DNA of 64,000 nt, from assembly GCA_965216135.1 (NCBI GenBank), contig CBDCFL010000020.1:1-64000 (forward strand), written 5' to 3'. This stretch comes from CBDCFL01 sp965216135. GTDB taxonomy: Bacteria > Pseudomonadota > Alphaproteobacteria > Rhodobacterales > Rhodobacteraceae. The notes under the pieces are model-generated. The model was not told the origin of the DNA. It was given only the letters and a program-made list of their open reading frames with translations, and searched no databases. This document shows positions 17,469 to 26,852 of the stretch, piece after piece. Each line of letters opens with the position of its first letter. Position 1 is the stretch's first letter. A program made the position numbers and the translations under genes.

Positions 17469-18003
17469 GGCTTGTTGACGTTTAGGGATTCCCAAATCGG
17501 CTGATGACTGATTCAAGGTTGCAAACAGAGGAGAGCAGCCTTGATCCGCACAGTTCTGACCGACGCCCAATGGGCTGTCATCGCACCGCACTGCCTTGGC
17601 CGGGAATGCGACCCCGGTCGCACCGGCCCTGACCCGCGCCGGTTTGTCGAGGCAGTTCTCTGGATCTCGCGGACCGGATGCCCCTGGCGCGACCTGCCGG
17701 AAGAGTTCGGGCGCTGGAACAGCGTGTTCAAGCGCTTCCGAAGGTGGGTGAGGGCCGACGCTTTCTATCGTATGTTCAGGGTATTAGCCGAAGATGCAGA
17801 CTTCGAATACACGATGATCGACGGTAGTATCGTCAAAGTCCACCGACACGGTCAGGGCGCAAAAGGGGGACTCAAAGCCAAGCCATCGGACGCTCTCGCG
17901 GCGGGATAACGACAAAGATCATGGCTCTGACGGACGCGCTCGGCAATCTGATCGACTTCCGCCTTCTGCCCGGTCAGGCGCATGACCTGCGGGGTACCGC
18001 CGC
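17468..18003 (+). mobile_element. IS5-family (IS427-like) element type a, copy 1, right part lost
   Basis: The left end GGGCTTGTTGACGTTTA at 17468, preceded by the target triplet CTA, matches the intact copy at 39631-40468 almost base for base up to about 18003. From 18004 the sequence turns into IS630-like sequence with embedded IS5 bits (see the next region), and the IS5 right end is not present. The leader carries the shared motif GGGATTCCCAAATCGG. Confidence 0.85.
17541..18003 (+). pseudogene. IS5-family transposase, truncated
   Basis: OrfA runs from a TTG at 17541 to 17909 (DUF4096-like N-terminus: DAQWAVIAPHCLGRE, then SRTGCPWRDLPEEFG; first catalytic Asp in TMIDGSIVKVHRH). A -1 frameshift at AAAAGGGGG (about 17861) would join it to OrfB (MALTDALGNLIDFRLLPGQA), which breaks off after DLRGTAA at about 18003. 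The second Asp and the catalytic Glu region are missing. The intact version is at 39704-40455. Confidence 0.85.
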
Positions 18004-18442
18004 ATCTGTTCGAGGGCGCCATCTGTCCGGCTCACGGCAAGGGGGCGGCGCTTCGATGCTGCCTTGGGCGGACGCGCAAGCCATGCAGATGCGTCTCGAC
18101 GAGATCGAGCCGCCACGTCGCCTCGAAAGGCCCATGCGGTTCCCGTGCTGATGGATCGGGCCGGATGGCACACCACCGGCAAATGGCTCACCTGGTCCCG
18201 AAGAACCTCACGGATCATCCTGCTGCCATCGCGCGCTCCGGAACTGAACCCGGTGGAAAATATCTGGCAGTACTTGCAAAGCCATTCATCTGGCTCTCCA
18301 ACCGCGTGTTCGAAGACTACAATGCCATCGTCGATGCTGGATGCGAAGCTTGGAAAAAGCTCATCGCACAGCCCGAAACCATCGACATCAATCGGAATGC
18401 GAACAATGGGCCCATATCGGTCAATGTTAAATGCCGCTGGTA
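18004..18442 (+). other. IS630a 3' part with collinear IS5 fragments (probable assembly artefact)
   Basis: This stretch follows the last about 414 bp of the IS630 type a element, ending in the proper right terminus (GCCGCTGGTA at 18442), but is about 25 bp longer. The added or changed bases match IS5 type a at successive positions: CTGTTCGAGGGC, GATCGAGCCG, CAAATGGCTCACCTGGTC and AAAGCCATTCATCTGGCT all mirror IS5 segments in the same order. Two unrelated genes would not recombine this way. It resembles a consensus merged from misaligned reads of two elements. It encodes nothing usable. Confidence 0.8.
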
Positions 18443-18770
18443 TTATCGCCAGTTCTCGAACAAATTGTAGCCAATGTGATGAGTGGGCTGCGCTTAATGT
18501 TGAGAACGTTGTGCAGGTGCTGCGAACATCGGCTTCGTCCGCCAAGCACGCCTTCGGCTTTGAGCCATTAATGGGTCCCTAGGCCACTTGGGCCTCACAT
18601 TGCCCCCCGCGAAAATCGACCGTCGGATAGCTATGAGCGCCTCTGCCGGGCGCAATTTCCCAGCACGCCTGTGATGGCCCGTCCCCAGCCAATTGCGGGC
18701 AATCAGCTTGCCCCGCCCCCCAATTCCATCCTATTGAACACCGGCGGAATTTTCGACGGGGTATCACGGC
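18443..18770. other. non-coding stretch before the foldase gene
   Basis: 328 bp with no frame I can support. It begins directly after the IS630 right end (TTATCGCC...) and ends at the foldase start. There is a short dyad (AGGCCACTTGGGCCT at about 18581-18595). Nothing else is recognised; it should contain the promoter for the foldase-trpE pair. Confidence 0.4.
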
Positions 18771-20621
18771 ATGGCAAGGCGCAAATCTGGTCGCGCGTCC
18801 AGGGTCATTGTCTGGATTATCCTGGGCCTGTTGGTCGTCGGTCTTGCCGGATTTGGCGTCACGAATTTCGGCGGCTCGTCAGGCACCATTGGCCGCGTGG
18901 GCGACCGTGACATCACCGCCAATCGCTATGCCCGCGAGCTTCAGCAGGAACTGCGCGCGTATGGTTCGCAGATCGGGCGTTCGCTTAGCCTGCAAGAGGC
19001 CCGCAGCATCGGCTTGGACAGCGCCGTTCTGGCGCGCCTGATCGCAACCACGGCCAATGAATACGAAGCCGACCGCATCGGCATTTCCGCCGGCGATGAG
19101 GAGATCGCGCAGCAACTTCGCGATCGCCCGGATCTCCAGGGCCTGGACGGCACGTTTGATCCGGTTGCCTACCAATTCGCGCTCGACCAGTTGGGCATGA
19201 ACCCCCGCCAGTTTGAGGATGCGCTGCGCGCCGAGATCGCCAGCAGTATCGTGCAGGCCGCCGTGACGGTCGGTTTTGACGCGCCCCCGATCTATGCGCG
19301 CCTGGTGCGCGATTACCTCGGTCAACGCCGCTCGTTCAGCTGGATCACGCTGGACGAGACATCGCTCGAAACGCCTCTGCCCGCCGCTTCCGACGCCGTG
19401 CTCAGGACGTATTATGATGAAAACACGGATGAATTCCAGCTGCCGGAAACGCGCACGATAACCTATGCCTGGCTGTCACCAGATATGATCCTCGACGAAA
19501 TTGAGGTCAGCGAGGATGAATTGCGTGCGCTCTATGCGGACCGCGCGGACCTGTACAATCTGCCCGAGAGGCGCCTTGTCGAAAGGCTCACCTTTAGCGA
19601 CGACGCCACCGCCATCGCCGCAATGGCCGCGATCAGTTCCGGGCAGCGCGGCTTTGCAGCGCTGGTCGCTGAACGCGGCCTTGATCTGGCCGACATCGAC
19701 CTCGGCGATGTGTCCCAGGCTGAGCTGGGCACGGCAGGCGCGGAAGTATTCGTGCCGAGCGAGCCGGGCATTGTCGGGCCGGTCAACACCGATCTCGGCC
19801 CGGCGATTTTTCGCGTCAACGCGATCCTATCGGCGCGCCAAACTGCCTTTGAAGATGTGGCAGACGACCTGCGCACCGAATTTGCCGGTGACCGTGCCCG
19901 CCGTCAGATCGCTGACCAGATCACCGGGTTTGACGATCTGTTGGCCGGCGGTGCAACGCTCGAAGAGCTTGCGCAGGAAACCGCGATGCAGCTTGGCTCG
20001 CTTGACTGGTTTGCCGGCATGAGCCAGGGCATCGCCGCCTACCAGGCGTTTTCGGCGAGCGCCGCTGCCGCCAGCGAAAACGACTTTCCCGAGATAGCCG
20101 AGCTCGACGATGGCGGTGTCTTTGCGCTCAGGATTGATCGCACCACGCCCCCGCGGCCCGAACCGTTCGATCAGGCCAGGACGCGCGTCGCCCAGGCATG
20201 GGCCAGCGCCGAACTGAGCCGCCTGCTCCTGGATCAGGCGGCGGTTATGAAGGCCGGGCTCGATGCCGGCGCGCGACTTTCGGGGACGGGGTTTGAAACA
20301 AATGTCGAAACCCGGCTGCGCCGCAGTGATTTTATCGAGAACGCCCCGCGTGCGATGATAGTGCGCGCATTTGAACTCGAACGCGGCGAGACTGCGGTGG
20401 TTGAAGGCGATGACCGGGTTGTCATATTGACGCTTGATGCCATCCACGCCGCCGAGCCGGGCGATGCAGATCTCGCTGCCCGCGTCGATGCGATCACCAG
20501 TTCCGCGCTGCAATCCATCGCCAATGATGCGCTGGATGCCTTCACCCGTGCGATCCAGCTTGACGCAGGCATCTCGCTCAACCAAACCGCTATTTCGGCG
20601 ATCCAGGCACAGTTTCCCTGA
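18771..20621 (+). CDS. membrane-anchored peptidylprolyl isomerase/foldase (PpiD/SurA-like)
   Basis: 616 residues. One N-terminal membrane anchor (about 11-31, a VIVWIILGLLVVGLAGFGV core) holds a large periplasmic part. A SurA_N-type chaperone segment follows (about 35-170: VGDRDITANRYARELQ, then SLSLQEARSIGLDSAVLARLI). A degenerate parvulin region is at about 265-355 (RRLVERLTF, then GDVSQAELGTAGAEVF and GPVNTDLGPAIFRV). It probably helps fold outer-membrane and periplasmic proteins. It lies 3 bp upstream of trpE, an arrangement found in other Rhodobacterales. Confidence 0.88.
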   Translation: MARRKSGRASRVIVWIILGLLVVGLAGFGVTNFGGSSGTIGRVGDRDITANRYARELQQELRAYGSQIGRSLSLQEARSIGLDSAVLARLIATTANEYEADRIGISAGDEEIAQQLRDRPDLQGLDGTFDPVAYQFALDQLGMNPRQFEDALRAEIASSIVQAAVTVGFDAPPIYARLVRDYLGQRRSFSWITLDETSLETPLPAASDAVLRTYYDENTDEFQLPETRTITYAWLSPDMILDEIEVSEDELRALYADRADLYNLPERRLVERLTFSDDATAIAAMAAISSGQRGFAALVAERGLDLADIDLGDVSQAELGTAGAEVFVPSEPGIVGPVNTDLGPAIFRVNAILSARQTAFEDVADDLRTEFAGDRARRQIADQITGFDDLLAGGATLEELAQETAMQLGSLDWFAGMSQGIAAYQAFSASAAAASENDFPEIAELDDGGVFALRIDRTTPPRPEPFDQARTRVAQAWASAELSRLLLDQAAVMKAGLDAGARLSGTGFETNVETRLRRSDFIENAPRAMIVRAFELERGETAVVEGDDRVVILTLDAIHAAEPGDADLAARVDAITSSALQSIANDALDAFTRAIQLDAGISLNQTAISAIQAQFP

Positions 20622-20624
20622 GCC

Positions 20625-22136
20625 ATGGCACTGATCCCGGAATTTGCTGACTTTGCGGAGGGCTTGGCGCGCGGCGAAAATCAACTGGTCTACACCCGCC
20701 TTGCTGCCGATCTCGATACACCAGTCTCGCTGATGCTCAAACTTAGCGAGGCTGGCCGCGATTCTTTCCTGCTTGAAAGCGTGACCGGCGGCGAAGTGCG
20801 CGGTCGCTATTCGATCATCGGCCTGAAGCCAGACCTGATCTGGCAGTGCCGGGGCACAACATCGCGGATCAACCGCCAGGCGCGCACCGATGCGCAGGCG
20901 TTTGAGGATCAAGACGGCGCGCCCTTGGAAAATCTGCGCGCGCTGATCGGCGAAACGCACATGGACACGCCCGCTGACCTGCCTGCCGCCTCTGCCGGTC
21001 TGTTTGGATATCTCGGCTATGACATGATCCGCCTGATCGAACATTTGCCGGGCGAAAACCCCGACCCGCTGAACCTGCCCGACGCCGTGTTGATCCGACC
21101 CACGGTCGTGGCGGTGCTTGACGGAGTCAAAGGCGATGTCATCGTCGTATCGCCCGCCTGGGCGGCCTCGGGGCTGTCGGCGCGGGCGGCTTATGACCAG
21201 GCTGCCGACACAGTTATGGATGCGGTGCTGGACCTGTCGCGTCCGACCCCCGCCGCCGGTCGCGATCTGGGACAAGCCCTGCCTGACGCCAATCCGGTCA
21301 GCAATTTCTCCCACGCCGCCTATCTGCAGGCGGTTGAAAAGGCCAAGGACTATATCCGCGCCGGGGATATATTTCAGGTCGTGCCAGCCCAGCGCTGGGC
21401 GCTGCCGTTCAACCTTCCGCCATTTGCGCTGTATCGCAGCCTGCGCCGCACCAATCCGTCGCCATTCATGTTCTTTTTCAATTTCGGTGGCTTTCAAGTG
21501 ATCGGTGCCAGTCCGGAAATCCTCGTGCGTGTGTTCGGCAAAGAGGTCACCATCCGCCCGATCGCGGGCACCCGCCCGCGCGGCGCCACACCCGAGGAAG
21601 ACAAAGCTAACGAGGCAAGTCTGATGGCCGACAAGAAAGAGTTGGCCGAACACCTGATGCTTCTTGACCTTGGCCGCAATGACACCGGCAAGGTCTCCAA
21701 GATCGGCACCGTCAAACCGACCGAACAGTTCATCATCGAACGCTACAGCCATGTGATGCATATCGTCTCCAACGTGGTGGGCGAGCTGGCCGACGATCAG
21801 GACGCGCTGTCGGCGTTTTTTGCCGGCATGCCTGCAGGCACGGTTTCCGGCGCACCGAAAGTCCGGGCGATGCAAATCATCGACGAGCTTGAGCCGGAGA
21901 AACGCGGCGTCTATGGCGGCGGCGTCGGCTATTTCGCCGCCAATGGCGATATGGACATGTGCATCGCGCTTCGCACAGCGGTGCTGAAAAACGCAGTGCT
22001 CTATATTCAGGCTGGCGGCGGCGTGGTCTATGACAGCGACCCGGAAGCCGAATTTCAGGAAACCGTCCACAAATCCAAAGCGATTCTGCGCGCCGCCGCC
22101 GAAGCGGGGCTATTTACCGGAACCGGAAACAATTGA
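20625..22136 (+). CDS. trpE: anthranilate synthase component I
   Basis: 503 residues. It converts chorismate to anthranilate with glutamine- or ammonia-derived nitrogen, the first step of tryptophan synthesis. The N-terminal LLES-type feedback region is present (FLLESVTGGEVRGRYS). The chorismate-binding domain shows FFFNFGGFQVIGASPEILV, LGRNDTGKVSKIGT, PAGTVSGAPKVRAM and GVYGGGVGYF. trpG is not adjacent, unlike in many relatives; a convergent LysR gene overlaps the 3' end by 27 bp. Translation probably couples to the upstream foldase gene. Confidence 0.96.
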   Translation: MALIPEFADFAEGLARGENQLVYTRLAADLDTPVSLMLKLSEAGRDSFLLESVTGGEVRGRYSIIGLKPDLIWQCRGTTSRINRQARTDAQAFEDQDGAPLENLRALIGETHMDTPADLPAASAGLFGYLGYDMIRLIEHLPGENPDPLNLPDAVLIRPTVVAVLDGVKGDVIVVSPAWAASGLSARAAYDQAADTVMDAVLDLSRPTPAAGRDLGQALPDANPVSNFSHAAYLQAVEKAKDYIRAGDIFQVVPAQRWALPFNLPPFALYRSLRRTNPSPFMFFFNFGGFQVIGASPEILVRVFGKEVTIRPIAGTRPRGATPEEDKANEASLMADKKELAEHLMLLDLGRNDTGKVSKIGTVKPTEQFIIERYSHVMHIVSNVVGELADDQDALSAFFAGMPAGTVSGAPKVRAMQIIDELEPEKRGVYGGGVGYFAANGDMDMCIALRTAVLKNAVLYIQAGGGVVYDSDPEAEFQETVHKSKAILRAAAEAGLFTGTGNN

Positions 22137-23039
22137 CGCCGGTTGTGGCCTTTCGCCCTGAATAATCGGACGCAACTCACGCAAGCCATCGGCCAAAAAA
22201 TCAACGACCCGGCGCACGCGCGCGGTGCGACGCAGGTCCGAATGTAACAGCAGCCACAGCGTCCGGTCAGCAACCAACTCTCCGCCCGGGACCCTGACCA
22301 GTTCAGGATAGACTCCCGCGAAATAGGGCGATGTGTTGATCATCCCAAACCCCCGCCGGGCCAGGTTTATCTGCAATACGTGATCCATCGTCGCGTGCCG
22401 GACCTCGGCCTTGGGAAATGCAGTCTGCGCCACCCAGTCCGGGTGCCGCTCGGCGCGGTCCCAGCCGAGCCAGTGCAATCCCTCGCCCCCGGCACCGGCC
22501 TGCGCCAGATGGCGGTCTAGATAATCGCGGCTGGCGTATGGCGCCAAATACATCGGGTATAGCCTTCGCGCGACAACGTCATCGGTCACCTCGTAGGCCA
22601 CCCGCAACGACACATCGGTCTCAAGCCGGTTGATATCCTCGAACCTGTCGCTGACGTGGATCTCAAGGTCGATCTCAGGATACTCCTCGAAGAATCGCAC
22701 CAGAATCGGCGACACAATTTCATAGGCCATGGTACCGGTTAGCGAAAACCGCACGACACCGGTATCCTGCCGGTCCAGCCCCTGCAAATGCCGCCGTGCG
22801 CCCAGAAACAGCACCTCCGCCTCTTCGGCGATTGGCAACAATGACCGCCCGGCGCGCGTTGGTTGCAGCCCCGATCGAGTGCGGGCGAACAATTGCACGC
22901 CCAGCGCCGTTTCCAGCGCCCGGACCCGGCGATTGACGGTGCCGTGCGTGGCGTTCAGTTCCTCGGCTGCTGCGCGCAGGCTTCCCATCCGCGCAACCGC
23001 CAGAAAATACGGCATTTGTTCCCAATCGGTCGAATGCAT
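22110..23039 (-). CDS. LysR-family transcriptional regulator
   Basis: 309 residues. The N-terminal winged HTH (about 5-65) reads GSLRAAAEELNATHGTVNRRVRALE, and a substrate-binding domain follows (about 90-295). The protein starts at the ATG at 23037-23039, only 5-7 bp from an IS630 insertion (target TTA at 23044-23046), which therefore replaced its native promoter and Shine-Dalgarno region. On the other side of the IS, a haloalkane-dehalogenase-like gene points away, so the pair looks like a regulator and target split by the element. Expression now depends on sequence within IS630. Confidence 0.9.
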   Translation of the reverse strand: MHSTDWEQMPYFLAVARMGSLRAAAEELNATHGTVNRRVRALETALGVQLFARTRSGLQPTRAGRSLLPIAEEAEVLFLGARRHLQGLDRQDTGVVRFSLTGTMAYEIVSPILVRFFEEYPEIDLEIHVSDRFEDINRLETDVSLRVAYEVTDDVVARRLYPMYLAPYASRDYLDRHLAQAGAGGEGLHWLGWDRAERHPDWVAQTAFPKAEVRHATMDHVLQINLARRGFGMINTSPYFAGVYPELVRVPGGELVADRTLWLLLHSDLRRTARVRRVVDFLADGLRELRPIIQGERPQPASIVSGSGK

Positions 23040-23046
23040 GGACTTA

Positions 23047-24208
23047 TACCAACGGCATCAATTTCTGACTCTGTGGGGATTCCCAAATCGGTTTTGATCT
23101 GATTCAAGGTTGGCAAAGGAGGATCGCCATGCCAGCCAGTGTTCCGCTTCGTCGCGACTTTGATGCCCGCCACCTTCGTAAACTCGCCAGCCGTTGCAAG
23201 GATGCCCGGCAGAGCCGCCGTCTGTTGTCTCTTGCGGCGGTCTACGATGGCATGCGCCGTGGAGAGGCCGCAAGGATCGGTGGGATGGATCGCCAAACCC
23301 TGCGGGACTGGGTTCACCGGTTCAACGAAGAGGGACCGGATGGCCTCACCAACCGCAAGGGCGCGGGCCGGACGCGCTACCTGAGCGATGTCCAGATGAA
23401 AGAACTTGGCGAGATTGTCGAGACCGGCCCCGATCCGGCGGTGGACGGGGTTGTCCGCTGGCGGCGGATCGACCTGAAGCGGGTGATCGAGGCGCGCTTT
23501 GGCGTCATCTATTCCGAGCGCGGGATATCCAGACTGCTTGGCGAACTGGGCTTTGCCCATATCAGCGCCCGCCCGCAGCATCCCAGGCAGGATAAGCGGA
23601 TCATCGAGGCGTTTAAAAAAAACTTCGCCGACACGCTCCAGGTGCATATAGCTGACCTGCCAGCGGGAACGCCGGTGGAGATCTGGTTCCAGGACGAAGC
23701 ACGCCTTGGCCAGAAGAATGGCCTGACGCGCCTGTGGGCGAGAAAGGGCACGCGCCCCCGCCAGCCGGCCGATCAGCGCTATCACAACGCCTATCTGTTC
23801 GGCGCCATCTGTCCGGCTCACGGCAAGGGGGCGGCGCTCATGCTGCCTTGGGCGGACGCGCAAGCCATGCAGATGCATCTCGACGAGATCAGCCGCCACG
23901 TCGCCCGAAAGGCCCATGCGGTTGTGCTGATGGATCGGGCCGGATGGCACACCACCGGCAAACTCAAAGTCCCGAAGAACCTCACCATCATCCTGCTGCC
24001 ATCGCGCGCTCCGGAACTGAACCCGGTGGAAAATATCTGGCAGTACTTGCGCGCCAATTGGCTCTCCAACCGCGTGTTCGAAGACTACAATGCCATCGTC
24101 GATGCTGGATGCGAAGCTTGGAACAAGCTCATCGCACAGCCCGAAACCATCACATCAATCGGAATGCGAAAATGGGCCCATATCGGTCAATGTTAAATGC
24201 CGCTGGTA
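23047..24208 (+). mobile_element. IS630-family element type a, copy B (1162 bp)
   Basis: Identical in length and ends to copy A, flanked by TTA on both sides (23044-23046 and 24209-24211). It sits in the divergent promoter region between the LysR gene and the haloalkane-dehalogenase-like gene. The transposase differs from copies A and C by one residue (Asn for Lys in WNKLIAQPE, from AACAAG for AAAAAG). Confidence 0.95.
23129..24196 (+). CDS. IS630-family transposase (type a, copy B)
   Basis: 355 residues, intact and the same as copy A except for one Lys-to-Asn change near residue 337, outside the DDE motifs (WFQDEAR, VLMDRAGWH, ELNPVENIW). Together with copies A and C it shows that this element has spread recently. 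Confidence 0.97.
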   Translation: MPASVPLRRDFDARHLRKLASRCKDARQSRRLLSLAAVYDGMRRGEAARIGGMDRQTLRDWVHRFNEEGPDGLTNRKGAGRTRYLSDVQMKELGEIVETGPDPAVDGVVRWRRIDLKRVIEARFGVIYSERGISRLLGELGFAHISARPQHPRQDKRIIEAFKKNFADTLQVHIADLPAGTPVEIWFQDEARLGQKNGLTRLWARKGTRPRQPADQRYHNAYLFGAICPAHGKGAALMLPWADAQAMQMHLDEISRHVARKAHAVVLMDRAGWHTTGKLKVPKNLTIILLPSRAPELNPVENIWQYLRANWLSNRVFEDYNAIVDAGCEAWNKLIAQPETITSIGMRKWAHIGQC

Positions 24209-25163
24209 TTAATCCCATTGTCGCGTTCGCGGTGGGCCGAATTTGAACCACGATGTTCTTTTTCAGCCAATTGATGGGTCAGATATAACCCGTAAGTTGT
24301 CTCGAGTGCAAATCACGGAGGCTCCCCCATGCAACGCAGACCGTTCCTACAATCCTCAGCAGCAGCAGCGGCCCTGACGGCCATACCACTCGGCACCAGT
24401 GCGCTGACTAACACGCCGATGGCAAAATCCTATCGCAGCATCCTCGGCCACGACATGGCCTATGTCGATCAGGGCAGCGGTCGTCCGGTGGTGTTCCTGC
24501 ACGGCAACCCGGCCAGCTCGTATCTGTGGCGCAATATCATCCCTTACGTCACCGACAGCCATCGCGCCATCGCGCCCGACCTGATCGGCATGGGCGACAG
24601 CGACAAACCGGTTCTTACCGACACCTATGCCGAAAGCGCTGCCCACCTTCACGGTCTTTTGGACGAGCTTGACTTGCGCGACGCCGTCCTTGTCATCCAT
24701 GACTGGGGATCTGCACTTGGCTGGCACTATGCCCGCACCCGTCCTGAACGGATTTCGGCTATCTGTTTCATGGAAGCGATGACGCCGCCGTTTATGCCGA
24801 TCGCAAGCTACTCGGCTATGGGCCCGAACGAGGAATTCATCCGCGGTATCAATACGCCAGGCGTTGGCGAGGAAATGATCCTGAACCAGAATGTGTTCCT
24901 TGACCAGTTCATGAAACATGGCAGCCCGAACGGTCCGCTGGCCGACGATATCATGGCCGAATACAACCGCTATTATCCGACGCCGGAAAGTCGCCAGATA
25001 TTGCTGGACTGGCCGCGCGAAATTCCTATCGCGGGCGAACCGGCGGACGTGCATGAGGTGGTCAAGGCCAACAGCGAATGGTTGCTAACCACGCAGTTCC
25101 CCAAGCTGATGTTCCATGTCGATCCCGGGGCGATTATTCCTTTGGAGCTCGCCGAAATTCTTA

Positions 25164-26132
25164 GAGTCCGTCCGGAGACTTTATGTAGGATTACAGAGTT
25201 TTCGGAGCATGAGTCGAATGGACGCGAGCTTGATGAAGGCGAGCGCGTTGCGGTTGAGGTTCTCCCAGTCCTTGGCCAGTCGGCGGCAGCGGTTGAGCCA
25301 GGCGATGGTGCGTTCGACCACCCAACGCCTGGGCTGGACGACGAAGCCCTTCACCCGATCGGATCGCTTGACGATCTCGGTCTCGAGATCGGGCAGGATG
25401 CCGGCCAGGGCGCGGTGAAAGACCGGCCCCTGATAGGCGCTGTCGGCGAACAATTTCCCGAGAAAGGGAAACAGACCGAACAAGGTCGCCAGCAGCGCGA
25501 GACCGCCGTCGCGATCCTGAACGTCGGCGGCGGTGACGATGCCGTGCAGCAGCAAGCCTTGCGTATCGACCAGAACATGCCGCTTCTTGCCCTTGATCAA
25601 CTTGCCGGCATCGAAGCCGTGGCTGTCGATGCGAGCCCCCCTTTTTCAGCGCTTTTCACACTCTGACTGTCGATGATGCAGGCCGTGGGGCTGGCTTCGC
25701 GCGCGGCTTTCTCGCGGCACTTGAGGTAGAGCGCATGATGGATGCGATCCAGCGTGCCGTCCCAGTTCCACAGGCCGAGGTAATCATGCACGGTGCTTCT
25801 GGGCGGCAAATCCTTGGGCAGCGCGCGCCACTGGCAGCCGGTGCTCAGAATGTACATCACGCCGTTGATCACCTCGCGGATAGCGACGCGCCGTTTGCCG
25901 CCGCCGGGCTTGCCCGGCGGGATCAGCGGCTCGATATGCGCCCATTCCGCATCGGTCAGGTCGCTCGGATAACGCAGTTTGTCGCGGTTGTAGCGCGGGC
26001 GGTTGTCGGCAGTCCACATGGGGCACCTCAAGAGCAAATTCACCACCCCAGAGAATCACAGCTGATTCAGCTCTTCAAGAGGGCGCGCCGGATAACCGAT
26101 TCATCCGACTCATAAAGTCCCCGGACGGACAC
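25164..26132 (-). mobile_element. IS5-family element type b (969 bp)
   Basis: Terminal inverted repeats GAGTCCGTCCGGAGACTTTATG-like (left) and GTGTCCGTCCGGGGACTTTATG-like (right, inward) align without gaps apart from two mismatches. The flanking 3-bp duplication is TTA (25161-25163 and 26133-26135). It differs from type a in length, ends and transposase. It is inserted in the haloalkane-dehalogenase-like gene. Confidence 0.93.
25181..26019 (-). CDS. IS5-family transposase (type b), two frames joined by -1 frameshift
   Basis: The first frame starts at the ATG at 26017-26019 with GAGGTG upstream (LRYPSDLTDAEWAHIEPLIPP, STGCQWRALPKDLPP, CIIDSQSVKSAEKGG with the first catalytic Asp). At GAAAAAGGGGGG (about 25640) a -1 slip continues as GGARIDSHGFDAGK and then KGKKRHVLVDTQGLL, ADSAYQG with the second Asp, and WVVERTIAWLNRCRRL with the catalytic Glu, ending at 25181. 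The A5G6 run is a classical slippery site for this family, so the copy is probably functional. Confidence 0.9.
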
Positions 26133-26294
26133 TTAAGGGCACACTGACCAATCTGGAAACGGTATTCCTAGGGCAAGGCGGTCATTTCCTGCAGGAAGAC
26201 TATCCCGATGCCATCGGCGCAGGCCTTGCCGAATGGCTGACCCGCGTTTAGCGGCCAGCCCCGACATTTGCGATTTAACCCCAGGAGAAATGCA

Positions 26295-26813
26295 ATGAAG
26301 ATCAATCATGAAATCGAGATCGATCGTCCCATCGACCAGGTTTGGGACGTGTTGGCCAATCAGTTCGCTGATGCCTACAAATGGATCGCCTCGGTGCCCA
26401 AATCCTACGAGCTGAAGGAAGAGGCCATCGACGGCGCGCCTGTAGCCGGGCGCATGTGCGAATTGTCGGCAAAAGGGCCCGACGGGCTGGTCGCGCATGA
26501 AATAATCACCGTGTTTGATGCTGATAATTACCGGCTGCAACTGCGGGCAACGCCGCAAAACACCCCGTCTGGATTTCCGGTCAAACATAATCTGCTGACA
26601 TATCAGCTGCGACCACTTGGCGACACTCGCACGCTTGTGAGCCTCGAAGCGCAACCGCAGACTCGATTTACCGGGAAAATTCTGTTTCCTTTGGTTAAGG
26701 TCGGGCTCAGCAAAGCTTTTGCAAACCTGAACAAGCAGCTGAAAGCGCATGTGGAAGGCGGCCCGACCGGGTCCGGCGAAAACATCGATACGACGATAGA
26801 AGTCACTGCCTGA
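26295..26813 (+). CDS. SRPBCC family protein
   Basis: 172 residues from the ATG at 26295, preceded by CAGGAGAAA at about 8 bases. It opens with the characteristic first strand and helix of SRPBCC proteins (INHEIEIDRPIDQVWDVLAN). The remainder is consistent with one helix-grip domain binding a hydrophobic ligand; no enzymatic residues are identifiable. It lies 44 bp after the broken hydrolase gene and 40 bp before a DUF4345-like gene, all in one direction, suggesting one operon. Confidence 0.8.
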   Translation: MKINHEIEIDRPIDQVWDVLANQFADAYKWIASVPKSYELKEEAIDGAPVAGRMCELSAKGPDGLVAHEIITVFDADNYRLQLRATPQNTPSGFPVKHNLLTYQLRPLGDTRTLVSLEAQPQTRFTGKILFPLVKVGLSKAFANLNKQLKAHVEGGPTGSGENIDTTIEVTA

Positions 26814-26852
26814 CGCTAGCCAATTATCTTTCCAATCTAAGGAGACAGATCA

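Larger units (their letters stand above)
24329..26251 (+). pseudogene. haloalkane dehalogenase-like alpha/beta hydrolase with Tat signal, split by IS5
   Basis: The N-terminus (MQRRPFLQSSAAAAALTAI) has a twin-arginine RRPFL motif followed by a hydrophobic Ala-rich stretch, so export by Tat is likely. The hydrolase fold follows with FLHGNPASSYLWRNIIPYV, APDLIGMGDSDKP, and the nucleophile elbow VIHDWGSALGWHYA, in which the Asp nucleophile followed by Trp is characteristic of haloalkane dehalogenases. The gene is cut after LELAEIL by an IS5 element and resumes as KGTLTNLETVFLGQGGHFLQED, which holds the catalytic His, ending at 26251. Removing the element and one TTA restores the frame. Substrate cannot be told from sequence. 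Confidence 0.88.

Noticed and set aside
19827..22070. A 747-codon open frame opposite the foldase gene and trpE
   Set aside because: It spans two well-supported genes on the other strand and shows no family similarity; long antisense frames are expected at this GC content.
12245..24208. Composite transposon bounded by IS630 copies A and B
   Set aside because: Each copy is flanked by its own TNA duplication, and copy A lies inside an IS30 gene whose two halves are on either side of it.
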